DNA of 43,206 nucleotides from an uncultured Oscillospiraceae bacterium (GCA_934565655.1 CAKTIE010000014.1:1-43206), one strand, 5' to 3'; numbered from the stretch's first letter, positions 32,470 through 40,177 are shown. Notes: a model not told the origin generated them from the sequence alone. Translations and numbers: made by a program.

Positions 32470-33204
32470 ATGGAGAAGATCGCGCTCATCACCGGCTCCA
32501 GCCGGGGCATCGGCCGGGCGGTGGCCCGTGAGCTGGGCCGTCAGGGCTGGAGGGTCTGCATCAACTACCGGGTGCGGCAGGACTGCGCCGAGAGCCTTGC
32601 CGCGGAGCTGGCGGCGGAGGGCCGCGAGGCCATGATCTATCAGGCGGACGTGTCCCGGCAGCAGGAGGTACAGGCCATGGTGCGGGCCATTGAGGAGAGG
32701 TGGGGCCCGGTGTCGCTGCTGGTGAACAACGCCGGTGTGGCGGGACAGGCCCTGTTTCAGGACGTGACCGATGAGATGTGGCACAAGTACTTCTCCACCA
32801 ATGTGGACGGCGCGTACCACACCATTCAGGCGGTGCTGCCCGCCATGCTCCACGCCCACGAGGGCTGCATCATCAACATCTCCTCCATCTGGGGCCAGCG
32901 GGGCGCCAGCTGCGAGGTGACCTATTCCTGCACCAAGGCGGCGCTGATCGGCCTGACCCGCTCGCTGGCGTCGGAGCTGGCCCCCACCCACATCCGGGTC
33001 AACTGCATCGCGCCCGGCGTCATCAAGACCGACATGCTGGATGCCCTGCCGCCGGAGGTGCTGCCGCAGCTGGCGGAGGAAACGCCCCTGCGCCGTCTCG
33101 GCACGCCGGAGGACATCGCCCACGCGGCGGCCTTTCTGGCGTCGGAGAAGGCGGACTTCATCACCGGCCAGGTACTGACGGTGGACGGCGGGTTCATTCT
33201 GTAA
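32470..33204 (+). CDS. ymfI: short-chain dehydrogenase, EF-P 5-aminopentanone reductase (YmfI) type
   Basis: 244-residue SDR enzyme. Cofactor motif TGSSRGIG (residues 9-16), NNAG (about 87-90), catalytic Ser in NISSIWGQ, and the YxxxK pair in YSCTK. The segment SIWGQRGASCEVTYS is close to what I recall of YmfI, which reduces 5-aminopentanone-modified elongation factor P to the 5-aminopentanol form; generic FabG proteins differ there. No efp or efp-modifying gene is in the window, so a FabG-like ketoreductase remains possible. AAGGAGGAAG lies before the ATG. Single gene with its own promoter and terminator. Confidence 0.75.
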   Translation: MEKIALITGSSRGIGRAVARELGRQGWRVCINYRVRQDCAESLAAELAAEGREAMIYQADVSRQQEVQAMVRAIEERWGPVSLLVNNAGVAGQALFQDVTDEMWHKYFSTNVDGAYHTIQAVLPAMLHAHEGCIINISSIWGQRGASCEVTYSCTKAALIGLTRSLASELAPTHIRVNCIAPGVIKTDMLDALPPEVLPQLAEETPLRRLGTPEDIAHAAAFLASEKADFITGQVLTVDGGFIL

Positions 33205-33211
33205 AAAATGC

Positions 33212-33246
33212 AAAAAAGTAAGTCCTCCGGCGATGCCGGAGGACTT
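33212..33246. terminator. bidirectional intrinsic terminator
   Basis: AGTCCTCCGGC pairs with GCCGGAGGACT around GAT, with an A-run to the left. It separates the SDR gene (plus) from the zinc operon (minus). Confidence 0.85.
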
Positions 33247-33250
33247 GTGT

Positions 33251-34069
33251 TTATTTTGCTCTTCTGATCTGGGCGATGCCGCAGCACAGCAGGAACACCA
33301 GCAGGTTCACGATCACCACCGACGCGCCCACGGGGGTGCCAATCAGATACGAGGCCGTCAGTCCCACGCAGAAGGACACCACGCTCAGCGCGGCGGCGCA
33401 GATCACCACGCCCCGGAAGCTTTTCAGCACCCGCATGGCGCTCAGGGCCGGGAAGATCACCAGACTGGAGATCAGCATCGCGCCCATCATCCGCATGCCC
33501 AGCACGATGGTCAGGGCCGTCAGCACGCTCAAAAGCGTGTTGTAAAGCCCCACCTTCACGCCGGTGGCCCGGGAGAAGCTCTCATCGAAGGTAATGGCAA
33601 ACAGCCGGTGGTAAAACAGCACGAACAGCGCCAGCACCGCCGCGCTCAGGCCCACGCTCAGGGCCACGTCGGCCCGGTCCATGGCCAGAATGGAGCCGAA
33701 CATGTAGCTGTCCACATCGGTGGTCATGCCGGTGGTCAGGGACGTGACGATGATGCCCACCGCCAGCGCCGAGGCAGAGGTGACGGCGATGGCGGCATCG
33801 GCCCCCATGCGGCTGCGCTCGGTCATCCGCAGCAGGCACAGCGCCGCGATGATCACCACCGGAATGGACACCGGCAGGGGCGACCAGCCGCAGGCCAGCG
33901 CCACGCTCAGCGCGCCGAAGGACACATGGCTCAGACCGTCGCCAATCATGGAGTATCGCTTCAGCACCAGCGGCACGCCCAGCAGCGCCGCGCACAGCGA
34001 CACCAGGATACCCACCACGAAGGCCCGCAGGATAAAGGGATAGGTGAACATTTCCAGCAGCAGACTCAT
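33251..34069 (-). CDS. znuB: zinc ABC transporter permease
   Basis: 272-residue membrane protein of the ABC-3 (ZnuB/MntB/TroC) permease family, about eight hydrophobic segments. Family landmarks include GVPLVLKRYSMIGDGLSHVSFGALSVAL (about 31-58), typical of the EAA-like coupling region, and MMGAMLISSLVIFPALSA (about 190-207). It is last in the zur-znuA-znuC-znuB operon and overlaps znuC by 4 bases. Zinc is inferred from the linked Zur-type regulator and the His-rich ZnuA. Confidence 0.93.
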   Translation of the reverse strand: MSLLLEMFTYPFILRAFVVGILVSLCAALLGVPLVLKRYSMIGDGLSHVSFGALSVALACGWSPLPVSIPVVIIAALCLLRMTERSRMGADAAIAVTSASALAVGIIVTSLTTGMTTDVDSYMFGSILAMDRADVALSVGLSAAVLALFVLFYHRLFAITFDESFSRATGVKVGLYNTLLSVLTALTIVLGMRMMGAMLISSLVIFPALSAMRVLKSFRGVVICAAALSVVSFCVGLTASYLIGTPVGASVVIVNLLVFLLCCGIAQIRRAK

Positions 34070-34785
34070 GCGTCCTCACCTCCGAACTTTTTGCCGTAGG
34101 GCGAGGCCAGATACTCCGCCGCGGTGCCGAAAAACCAGCCCTTCTGTCCCGCATGTAGAATGTGGTCGGCGTATTTCAGGGCGTTCTGCAGGTCATGGGT
34201 CACCATGACGATGGCGATGCCCTCGGTACGGTTCAGGTATTCCAGCGTGTGGTACATGTCGTGGGCGGCCTCCGGGTCAAGGCCCGTCACCGGCTCGTCC
34301 AGGATCAGCAGCTCCCCCGCCGCGCACAGGGCCCGGGACAGCAGCACCCGCTGCTGCTGTCCGCCGGACAGCTCCCGGTAGCAGCGGTCCTTCAGCTCCA
34401 GCACACCCAGCTTGCCCATGTTCATCAGCGCCTTGGACTTTTCGGCAGGGGTGTAGAAGAACCGGCCCTTCCGGGCGCTGAGGAAGCCCGACAGCACCAC
34501 CTCGTACACCGTGGCGGGGAAATCCCGCTGGGCGCGGGTCTGCTGGGGCAGATACCCGATGGCCCCGGCCCGGAGAGACCTGTCCAGCACGATCCGGCCC
34601 TCCATGGGCTTCAAAAGGCCCAGCAGGCCCTTCAGCAGCGTGGATTTGCCGCTGCCGTTCTCGCCTACGATGCACAGATAGTCGCCGCTGTACACCTGAA
34701 AATTCAAATGGCTGCTGACGGCTTTGCCCTCGTAGCCCAGCGCCGCGTCACGGCAGTCGATCAGCAGCTTTTTCTCGTCATTCAT
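34066..34785 (-). CDS. znuC: zinc ABC transporter ATP-binding protein
   Basis: 239-residue ATPase: Walker A GENGSGKST (about 39-47), Q loop LPQQTR, signature LSGGQQQR, Walker B LLILDEPVTGLDP, switch His in MVTHD. Overlaps znuA and znuB by 4 bases each, so all four genes are translationally coupled. Confidence 0.94.
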   Translation of the reverse strand: MNDEKKLLIDCRDAALGYEGKAVSSHLNFQVYSGDYLCIVGENGSGKSTLLKGLLGLLKPMEGRIVLDRSLRAGAIGYLPQQTRAQRDFPATVYEVVLSGFLSARKGRFFYTPAEKSKALMNMGKLGVLELKDRCYRELSGGQQQRVLLSRALCAAGELLILDEPVTGLDPEAAHDMYHTLEYLNRTEGIAIVMVTHDLQNALKYADHILHAGQKGWFFGTAAEYLASPYGKKFGGEDA

Positions 34786-35741
34786 TGCAGTCCCTCCCGC
34801 AAAGCCTTCACATTCCGCTCCATGAGGCTGAGATAAGTGGCGCCGCCGTCAAACTCCGCCCGGGACACCGTCTGGCAGGAGTGGAAGGTCAGCACCTTCG
34901 CGCCGGTGGTCTCGGCAATGGCGTCGGCCACCTTCCGGCTGCTCAATTCAATGGTATACACCACGGGGATCTTCTCGTCCTCCACCTTGTCGATCAGGTA
35001 TTTCAGCGTGGCGAGAGACGGCTCCGTGTCGCTGGCGCAGCCGTGGAAGGCGGCGCGGTAGTCAAGGCCGTACTCCTTACAGAAATACAGCAGCGGGAAC
35101 CGGTCACCGAACACCAGCAAGCGGCGGTGTCCGGCCTCCACCACCTCCCGGAAGGCGGCATCCAGCTGATCCAGCTGCGCAAGATAGTCCGTCAGCCGGG
35201 CCTGATAGTCCTCCTGATGGGCGGGGTCGGCCTGACACAGGGCGTCGCAGATGGCCCGGCACAACGCCTTGGCCAGCACAGGCGACGTCCACACATGCTC
35301 GTCATATTCGATGTCGTCGCTGTCGTGGGTCTCGTGGTCATGCTCGTCGTGAGCGCCCTCCATGCCCTCGGCCCACTCCTCCGCCAGTGCCGACACCTGG
35401 GGCATCAGCGGCAGCGTCACGGCGATGTTCTCTCCGGCGGCGGACAGGATATCGTCCACCCACGCCTCGCTCTCGCCGCCGTTATAGAGGAACACGTCGG
35501 CCTGGGACAGGGTGATCACATCCAGCGGCGTAGGCTCGAAGCTGTGGGTCTCCTTTCCGGCGGCCACCAGCAGCGTCACGTCCACGTCGTCGCCGCCGAT
35601 CTGCCGGGCAAAATCGTAGTAGGGGAACACCGAGCACACCACCTGCAATCTGCCGTCCTCCGCCTTTTGCCGGTCGGCGCAGCCGCATAGGCCCACGGCC
35701 AGCGTCAGCGCCAGCAGCACCGCAAGAAACCGCTTCATCAT
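34782..35741 (-). CDS. znuA: zinc-binding lipoprotein of the ABC importer
   Basis: 319 residues. The N-terminal signal MMKRFLAVLLALTLAVGLCGC ends in a lipobox (VGLCGC), so the mature protein would be lipid-anchored. Cluster A-1 metal-binding folds are recognisable: VFPYYDFARQIGGD, then His in KETHSFEPT (about residue 78), and a His/Asp-rich loop HDEHDHETHDSDD (about 135-147) before DEHVWTSP, whose His is another expected ligand. The loop is characteristic of zinc-specific ZnuA proteins. ATG 35741 overlaps the zur stop (ATGA) and has GGGAGG upstream; an ATG directly after it (35738) is equally placed. Confidence 0.93.
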   Translation of the reverse strand: MMKRFLAVLLALTLAVGLCGCADRQKAEDGRLQVVCSVFPYYDFARQIGGDDVDVTLLVAAGKETHSFEPTPLDVITLSQADVFLYNGGESEAWVDDILSAAGENIAVTLPLMPQVSALAEEWAEGMEGAHDEHDHETHDSDDIEYDEHVWTSPVLAKALCRAICDALCQADPAHQEDYQARLTDYLAQLDQLDAAFREVVEAGHRRLLVFGDRFPLLYFCKEYGLDYRAAFHGCASDTEPSLATLKYLIDKVEDEKIPVVYTIELSSRKVADAIAETTGAKVLTFHSCQTVSRAEFDGGATYLSLMERNVKALREGLQ

Positions 35742-36145
35742 AGCGCTTCCTCCCTGCCGCATTTCTCGCACAGGCCGTAAAACAACGTGCGGCGGGGGTC
35801 GACGCGGAAGTGGTGCTCCCGCTCCAGATGCTGGTACAGCTCCCCCAAGTGGGAGCAGTCCAGATGCCGGATGGCGCCGCATTTTTCGCATTTCAGCAAA
35901 AAGCAATTGCCCTCGTCATGGGCGGTGCAGTATTGATAGTAGGCCCCGGCGTCGGTGACCACCTTGTGGACAAGGCCCTGCTGGGCCAGCCGCTCCAGCT
36001 GCCGGTACACGGTGGTCAGGCCGATGGCCTGTCCCTGAGCGTGGAGCTGCTCCGCCAGCTCCGCGGCGGTGGCGCAGCCCTCCGGACTGCGCTGGACGCC
36101 CGCCAGCACCGCCCGCTGCTGCCGGGTCATATAGGTAACAGGCAT
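35738..36145 (-). CDS. zur: Fur-family zinc uptake regulator
   Basis: 135-residue Fur-family repressor, first in the zinc operon. Winged helix MTRQQRAVLAGVQRSPEGCATAAELAEQL...GLTTVYRQLERLAQQGLVHKV, then the dimer and metal domain. Two CxxC knuckles (CEKCGAIRHLDC and CEKCGREE) form the structural zinc site, and CTAHDEGN plus HLEREHHF carry regulatory ligands. Zur rather than Fur or PerR is inferred from the linkage to znuACB. ATG 36145 is chosen because AGAGGTGATC lies upstream; the longer reading to 36184 would run through the operator. Confidence 0.92.
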   Translation of the reverse strand: MPVTYMTRQQRAVLAGVQRSPEGCATAAELAEQLHAQGQAIGLTTVYRQLERLAQQGLVHKVVTDAGAYYQYCTAHDEGNCFLLKCEKCGAIRHLDCSHLGELYQHLEREHHFRVDPRRTLFYGLCEKCGREEAL

Positions 36146-36158
36146 GTGATCACCTCTC

Positions 36159-36187
36159 AATTTGAAAATGAAAACCAATTTCAAATT
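36159..36187. promoter_or_regulatory. candidate Zur operator
   Basis: AATTTGAAA (36159-36167) and TTTCAAATT (36179-36187) are a perfect 9-bp inverted repeat. Inside it TGAAAACCAATTTCA (36169-36183) is an imperfect 7-1-7 Fur-type box. It overlaps the -10 and transcription start of the zur promoter. Confidence 0.75.
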
Positions 36188-36212
36188 ATAGCAGGCGCAG
36201 AGAATTTGTCAA
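36185..36212 (-). promoter_or_regulatory. promoter of the zur-znuACB operon
   Basis: On the minus strand TTGACA (36207-36212), 16 bases, TATAAT (36185-36190). Both boxes are perfect; the -10 overlaps the operator arm, which fits zinc-dependent autorepression. Confidence 0.88.
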
Positions 36213-36276
36213 GACAGCGTGCGGCGAAATTTGCGGAGACAACCACAATGAGGAGGTGTTTCTGCACCCTGCGCAT

Positions 36277-36315
36277 TAACACTGTCTTAACAGACTGGCG
36301 TTAAGAACTTAACAC
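36277..36315 (-). promoter_or_regulatory. cluster of TTAAC half-sites between zur and NSS copy B
   Basis: TTAACA at 36277, 36288 and 36310, and TTAAGA at 36302 (plus strand). The first two are 11 bp apart and on the minus strand read GTTAAGACAGTGTTAA, the same GTTMA-N6-GTTMA form as the candidate regulator sites. The wider 500-base gap 36146-36644 otherwise holds only promoter elements. Confidence 0.35.
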
Positions 36316-36442
36316 ACAATGCAGCGTTTCTTTATAGGAAAAACGAAAAATAGCAGGAAAAATATTAAGAAAATATGACGATTCTGTTGATTTCGGCAGA
36401 AAATGAGATATAAATTGTGATGTGAATAAGCACTACATACTC

Positions 36443-36460
36443 GTTAACAAATTGTTAAAA
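36443..36460 (+). promoter_or_regulatory. candidate response-regulator site upstream of NSS copy B
   Basis: GTTAACAAATTGTTAAAA: two GTTAA units 11 bp apart, also a perfect 7-1-7 palindrome (TTAACAAATTGTTAA). It lies 39 bp upstream of the -35, exactly the distance found for copy C. Confidence 0.6.
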
Positions 36461-36499
36461 TAGTAGATTGTTGCGCTAAAATTTTATAAATATTCCTAA

Positions 36500-36528
36500 T
36501 TGCGGCAAAGCGCGAAATCCTGTATACT
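36500..36528 (+). promoter_or_regulatory. promoter of NSS copy B
   Basis: TTGCGG (36500-36505), 17 bases, TATACT (36523-36528). The block CTAATTGCGG...ATCCTGTATACTTTTT is shared with copy C. The leader of about 110 nt has small stems (CTGATAA/TTATCGG; TTCCgcaaGGAA) but no terminator that I can see. Confidence 0.75.
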
Positions 36529-36644
36529 TTTTAATAACCTGATAAGAGCCGTGCTGTTATCGGACCGCCGTTTCCGCAAGGAAGGCTTCGGATGCGGCGC
36601 ACGTTTCCCAACAGGGGAGCGAATAAAAATAAGGAGAGAAAACA

Positions 36645-38081
36645 ATGGAAGAAAGAAAAGGCTTTGGATCCAATTTTGGATTCCTGATGGCTGCTGTCGG
36701 TTCGGCGGTCGGTCTGGGCAACATCTGGGGCTTCCCCAATAAGATGGGTGCATCCGGCGGCGCGCTGTTCCTGATCCTGTATCTGGTGCTGGCTGTTCTG
36801 TGCGGCTTCATCGTCATGGTGGGCGAGCTGGCTCTGGGCCGTAAAACCGGTCAGGGCGCTGTGGGCGCTTACAAGGTGCTCAGCAAGAAGTTCAGCTGGA
36901 TGGGCTGGCTGGGTATCCTGTCCGCGTTCTTCATCCTGTTCTTCTACTGCGCGCTGGGCGGATACTGCATCAAGTACACCGTCCTGAACGTGGGCGATTT
37001 GTTCAACGCCGGCTTCGGCTCCAACGGCCTCAGTGGTGCCGAGATTTTCGGCAACTTCATGGGCAACCCTGCTGAGGCCATTATCTACGGTCTGATCTTC
37101 GTGGCCCTGACCATGATCATCGTTATGGGCGGCATCGGCGGCGGTATCGAGAAGGTCTGCTCCGTTGGTATGCCCTGCCTGTTCGTGGCCCTGATCATCT
37201 GCATCATCCGCGCCTGCACCCTGCCCGGCGCTGTGAACGGCCTGAAGTACATGTTCGTTCCCGGCTGGGCCGTTGCCAACGGTGTCATTGAGAAAGCCCC
37301 CAGCTTCTTTGAAGTCCTTTCCACCGCCGGTGGTCAGATGTTCTTCTCTCTGTCTCTGGGCATGGGCGCCATGATCACCTACGGTTCCTATCTGGATAAG
37401 AAGGAGCATCTGGAAAAGAACGCCATCCTCATCGTGGTCATGGATACGCTGGTGGCTCTGATGGCCGGTCTGTGTGTTATCCCCGGCCGTTTCGCTCTGG
37501 ATCCCGAGGGCGCTCTGGGCGGCCCGTCCCTGCTGTTCGTCACCATGCAGAACGTGTTCCACAAGATGGGCGCTGTCGGTCCTATCTTCGGCATCCTGTT
37601 CTATCTGCTGGTTGTGTTCGCTGCTATCTCTTCCTCCATCTCCCTGCTGGAGGTCGTTGTGGCCCACTTCGTCGACAAGGCTCGTGAGGCCGGTAAGGGC
37701 GACAAGCGTAAGACTTACACCCTGATCGCCGCTGTTGCCGTTGGTGTGGGCTGCATTCTGGTCTGCGCCGACTCTCTGGGTAACGCCGGTATCGCACCGT
37801 GGCAGCTGCTGGGTCTGGAAAGCTATTCCGGTTGGAATGACTGCTGGCTGGACTTCTGGGATATGCTGTCTGAGGGCGTTATGATGCCTCTGGGCGCGCT
37901 GCTGATGTCCCTGATGATCGGCTGGGAGATCGGCCCCGAGGTGGTCAAGGAGGAGTGCGAAGCCACTCCCGGCCACAAGATGAGTTCTTACGGTTTCTTC
38001 AAGATCTGCGTCAAGGTCATCACCCCGCTGTGCATGCTCTTCATCCTGTACGGTCAGGTGGCCAGCTTCTTCGGCCTGTAA
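36645..38081 (+). CDS. NSS-family sodium-dependent (amino acid) symporter, copy B
   Basis: 478 residues, closely similar to copies A and C. TM1 has SAVGLGNIWGFPNKMGASGG, again with Gly in the LeuT Arg30 position. TM6 FFSLSLGMGAMITYGSYLDKKE and TM8 FAAISSSISLLEVVVAHFVD are nearly unchanged. The DNA uses many more T-ending codons (GGT, CGT, GCT, TCT) than the GC-ending genes around it, a pattern often seen in highly expressed genes. AAGGAGAG precedes the ATG. It forms a tandem pair with copy C; each has its own promoter. Confidence 0.9.
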   Translation: MEERKGFGSNFGFLMAAVGSAVGLGNIWGFPNKMGASGGALFLILYLVLAVLCGFIVMVGELALGRKTGQGAVGAYKVLSKKFSWMGWLGILSAFFILFFYCALGGYCIKYTVLNVGDLFNAGFGSNGLSGAEIFGNFMGNPAEAIIYGLIFVALTMIIVMGGIGGGIEKVCSVGMPCLFVALIICIIRACTLPGAVNGLKYMFVPGWAVANGVIEKAPSFFEVLSTAGGQMFFSLSLGMGAMITYGSYLDKKEHLEKNAILIVVMDTLVALMAGLCVIPGRFALDPEGALGGPSLLFVTMQNVFHKMGAVGPIFGILFYLLVVFAAISSSISLLEVVVAHFVDKAREAGKGDKRKTYTLIAAVAVGVGCILVCADSLGNAGIAPWQLLGLESYSGWNDCWLDFWDMLSEGVMMPLGALLMSLMIGWEIGPEVVKEECEATPGHKMSSYGFFKICVKVITPLCMLFILYGQVASFFGL

Positions 38082-38148
38082 GAGGTTTGTCCTGAAAAGC
38101 TGATTTCCGGGACCGCCATCCCGCAGCTCTTCTTACTAAAAAATATGA

Positions 38149-38189
38149 CAACAGGAAACGTCCGCCCTTCCGGCGGACGTTTCCTGTTG
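38149..38189 (+). terminator. long perfect hairpin after NSS copy B
   Basis: CAACAGGAAACGTCCGCC and its exact complement form an 18-bp stem around CTTCC. There is no clear T-run after it, so it could end transcription weakly or protect the 3' end of the mRNA. Confidence 0.6.
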
Positions 38190-38413
38190 CGGCGTTTTGA
38201 CGGAGGATCGTCCGAATCGTCTTTCCGGACCGGTTTGTTTCGCCGCGATATATACCCATTTTTCTTGTCAAGCGTAAATTTTTTAACGATCTGACGTTTC
38301 CTGTAACGAAAAACATATACAGTTTCTGCAAAGAAGTGAAAAAATAGCCTGAAATGGCTTGGCAAATTATACAATAAAAGAGCGAAATGACCGCTACAAC
38401 ATATGCATATTTT

Positions 38414-38431
38414 GTTCACAAAATGTTAAAA
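38414..38431 (+). promoter_or_regulatory. candidate response-regulator site upstream of NSS copy C
   Basis: GTTCACAAAATGTTAAAA: GTTCA and GTTAA 11 bp apart, 39 bp upstream of the -35. Confidence 0.58.
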
Positions 38432-38470
38432 ACATAAAATCCCATGCAAAATTTTTATCAATATTGCTAA

Positions 38471-38499
38471 TTGCGGAAGGTTTTTGAATCCTGTATACT
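38471..38499 (+). promoter_or_regulatory. promoter of NSS copy C
   Basis: TTGCGG (38471-38476), 17 bases, TATACT (38494-38499), matching copy B. The AT-rich remainder of the gap 38190-38410 shows nothing that I can name. Confidence 0.75.
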
Positions 38500-38519
38500 T
38501 TTTTTACACCCTAAATGGA

Positions 38520-38606
38520 GGAAATATCATCCATACCGGGTTCGTTCCGACAGCGTGGCGGCGCTGCGGGATGTTTCCTGTCAATAGACAGGGAAACATA
38601 TTTTTT
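38520..38606 (+). promoter_or_regulatory. candidate transcription attenuator in the NSS copy C leader
   Basis: Between promoter and ribosome site stands a terminator-like hairpin. ATGTTTCCTGTC (38571-38582) pairs with GACAGGGAAACAT (38587-38599) with one bulge, followed by six T (38601-38606). The upstream GGAAA (38520-38524) and CATCC (38528-38532) can instead pair with TTTCC (38574-38578) and GGATG (38569-38573). That would break the terminator. A small hairpin CAGCG/CGCTG (38551-38566) fits in the loop of this alternative. The AAGGAGAG ribosome site comes directly after the T-run. Confidence 0.55.
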
Positions 38607-38623
38607 AGTAAGGAGAGAATACA

Positions 38624-40054
38624 ATGGAAGAAAGAAAAGGCTTTGGAACCAATTTTGGTTTCCTAATGGCTGCTGTTGGTTCGGCGGTCGGCCTGGGCAA
38701 CATCTGGGGCTTCCCCAATAAGATGGGTGCGTCCGGCGGCTTCACGTTCCTTCTGATTTATCTGGTTCTGGCGGTTTGCTGCGGCTTCATCGTCATGGTG
38801 GGCGAGCTGGCGCTGGGTCGTAAGACCGGTCACGGTGCTGTCGGCGCTTACAAGGTGCTGAGCAAGAAGTTCAGCTGGATGGGTTGGCTGGGCATCCTGT
38901 CCGCGTTCTTCATCCTGTTCTTCTACTGCGCGCTGGGCGGCTACTGCATCAAGTACACCGTTCTGAACGTAGGCGATCTGTTTGGTGCTGGCTTCGGTTC
39001 TGCCGGCCGCACCGGTGCTGAGATCTTTACCGACTTTATGGCCGCCCCCACTGAGGCCATCATCTACGGCCTGATTTTCGTGGCCCTGACTATGATCATC
39101 GTTATGGGCGGTATCGGCGGCGGTATCGAGAAGGTCTGCTCCGTTGGTATGCCTGCTCTGTTCATCGCTCTGCTGATCTGCATCATCCGTTCCTGCACGC
39201 TGCCCAACGCCGTGGACGGCCTGAAGTACATGTTCATCCCCGGTTGGGCTGTTGCCAATGGAGTTATTGACAAAGCACCAAACTTCTTTGAAGTCCTTTC
39301 CACCGCCGGTGGTCAGATGTTCTTCTCCCTGTCTCTGGGCATGGGCGCCATGATTACCTACGGCTCTTACCTGGATAAGAAGGAGAATCTGGAAAAGAAC
39401 GCCATCCTCATCATCGTCATGGATACGCTGGTGGCTCTGATGGCCGGTCTGTGCGTCATCCCCGGCCGTTTCGCTCTGGACCCCGAGGGCGCTCTGGGCG
39501 GCCCGTCCCTGCTGTTCATCACCATGCAGAACGTGTTCCACAAGATGAGCGCTGTGGGTCCCATCTTCGGCATCCTGTTCTATCTGCTGGTGGTCTTCGC
39601 GGCGATTTCCTCCTCCATCTCTCTGCTGGAGGTCATCGTGGCTCACTTCGTCGACAAGGCTCGTATTGAGGGCAAGGGCGACAAGCGCAAGACTTACACC
39701 CTGATCGCCGCTGCCGCTGTCGGTCTGGGCTGCATCTTGGTCTGCGCCGACTGTCTGGGTGGTGCAGGTATCCATCCCGCAGCGCTGCTGGGCATCGAAA
39801 ATCCCAAGACATGGGCAGCCGACTGGCTGGACTTCTGGGATATGCTGTCTGAAGGTATCATGATGCCTCTGGGCGCACTGCTGATGTCCCTGATGATCGG
39901 CTGGGAGATCGGTCCCGAGGTGGTCAAGGAAGAGGCGGAGCAGCAGGGTCAGAAGTTTGGCGCTTACGGCTTCTTCAAGGTCTGCGTCAAGGTCATCACC
40001 CCGCTATGCATGTTGCTGATCCTGTACGGTCAGGTCATGTCCTTCTTCGGCTAA
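38624..40054 (+). CDS. NSS-family sodium-dependent (amino acid) symporter, copy C
   Basis: 476 residues with the same motifs as copy B: SAVGLGNIWGFPNKMGASGG, FFSLSLGMGAMITYGSYLDKKE, FAAISSSISLLEVIVAHFVD. It differs from copy B mainly in the loop near residues 120-140 and near 380-400. There GIENPKTWAADWLDFWDMLSEGIM matches copy A rather than copy B, so the three copies appear mosaic. T-ending codons are frequent as in copy B. The leader carries a possible attenuator, which copy B lacks. Substrate unknown; bacterial relatives move tryptophan, tyrosine, leucine or alanine. Confidence 0.9.
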   Translation: MEERKGFGTNFGFLMAAVGSAVGLGNIWGFPNKMGASGGFTFLLIYLVLAVCCGFIVMVGELALGRKTGHGAVGAYKVLSKKFSWMGWLGILSAFFILFFYCALGGYCIKYTVLNVGDLFGAGFGSAGRTGAEIFTDFMAAPTEAIIYGLIFVALTMIIVMGGIGGGIEKVCSVGMPALFIALLICIIRSCTLPNAVDGLKYMFIPGWAVANGVIDKAPNFFEVLSTAGGQMFFSLSLGMGAMITYGSYLDKKENLEKNAILIIVMDTLVALMAGLCVIPGRFALDPEGALGGPSLLFITMQNVFHKMSAVGPIFGILFYLLVVFAAISSSISLLEVIVAHFVDKARIEGKGDKRKTYTLIAAAAVGLGCILVCADCLGGAGIHPAALLGIENPKTWAADWLDFWDMLSEGIMMPLGALLMSLMIGWEIGPEVVKEEAEQQGQKFGAYGFFKVCVKVITPLCMLLILYGQVMSFFG

Positions 40055-40086
40055 GGCCCCGTATATTGATACACAGTTAAATGTAT

Positions 40087-40125
40087 AGAGCAAGACCGGA
40101 GCCGCCGCTCCGGTCTTGCTCTTTC
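40087..40125 (+). terminator. intrinsic terminator after NSS copy C
   Basis: AGAGCAAGACCGGAGC pairs perfectly with GCTCCGGTCTTGCTCT around CGCC, then TTT. Confidence 0.88.
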
Positions 40126-40177
40126 GTGTGCCCGGGCAGGAAAGCGCCTTTTTTCAGGAAGCTCCCTCTGCCCAACA

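Noticed and set aside
36249..36305. An 18-codon frame (starting MRRCFCTLR) with GGAG 9 bases upstream, between zur and NSS copy B
   Set aside because: No promoter can be placed for it and it coincides with a cluster of TTAAC repeats better read as regulator half-sites.
36443..36460. Possible Rex (redox) operator
   Set aside because: Rex sites read TTGTTAA-N4-TTAACAA; here the half-sites are in the opposite order and the direct-repeat reading also fits the other promoters.
38500..38623. T-box or other known riboswitch in the NSS copy C leader
   Set aside because: No T-box sequence, specifier-loop layout or known aptamer core is visible; only the terminator/antiterminator is supported.
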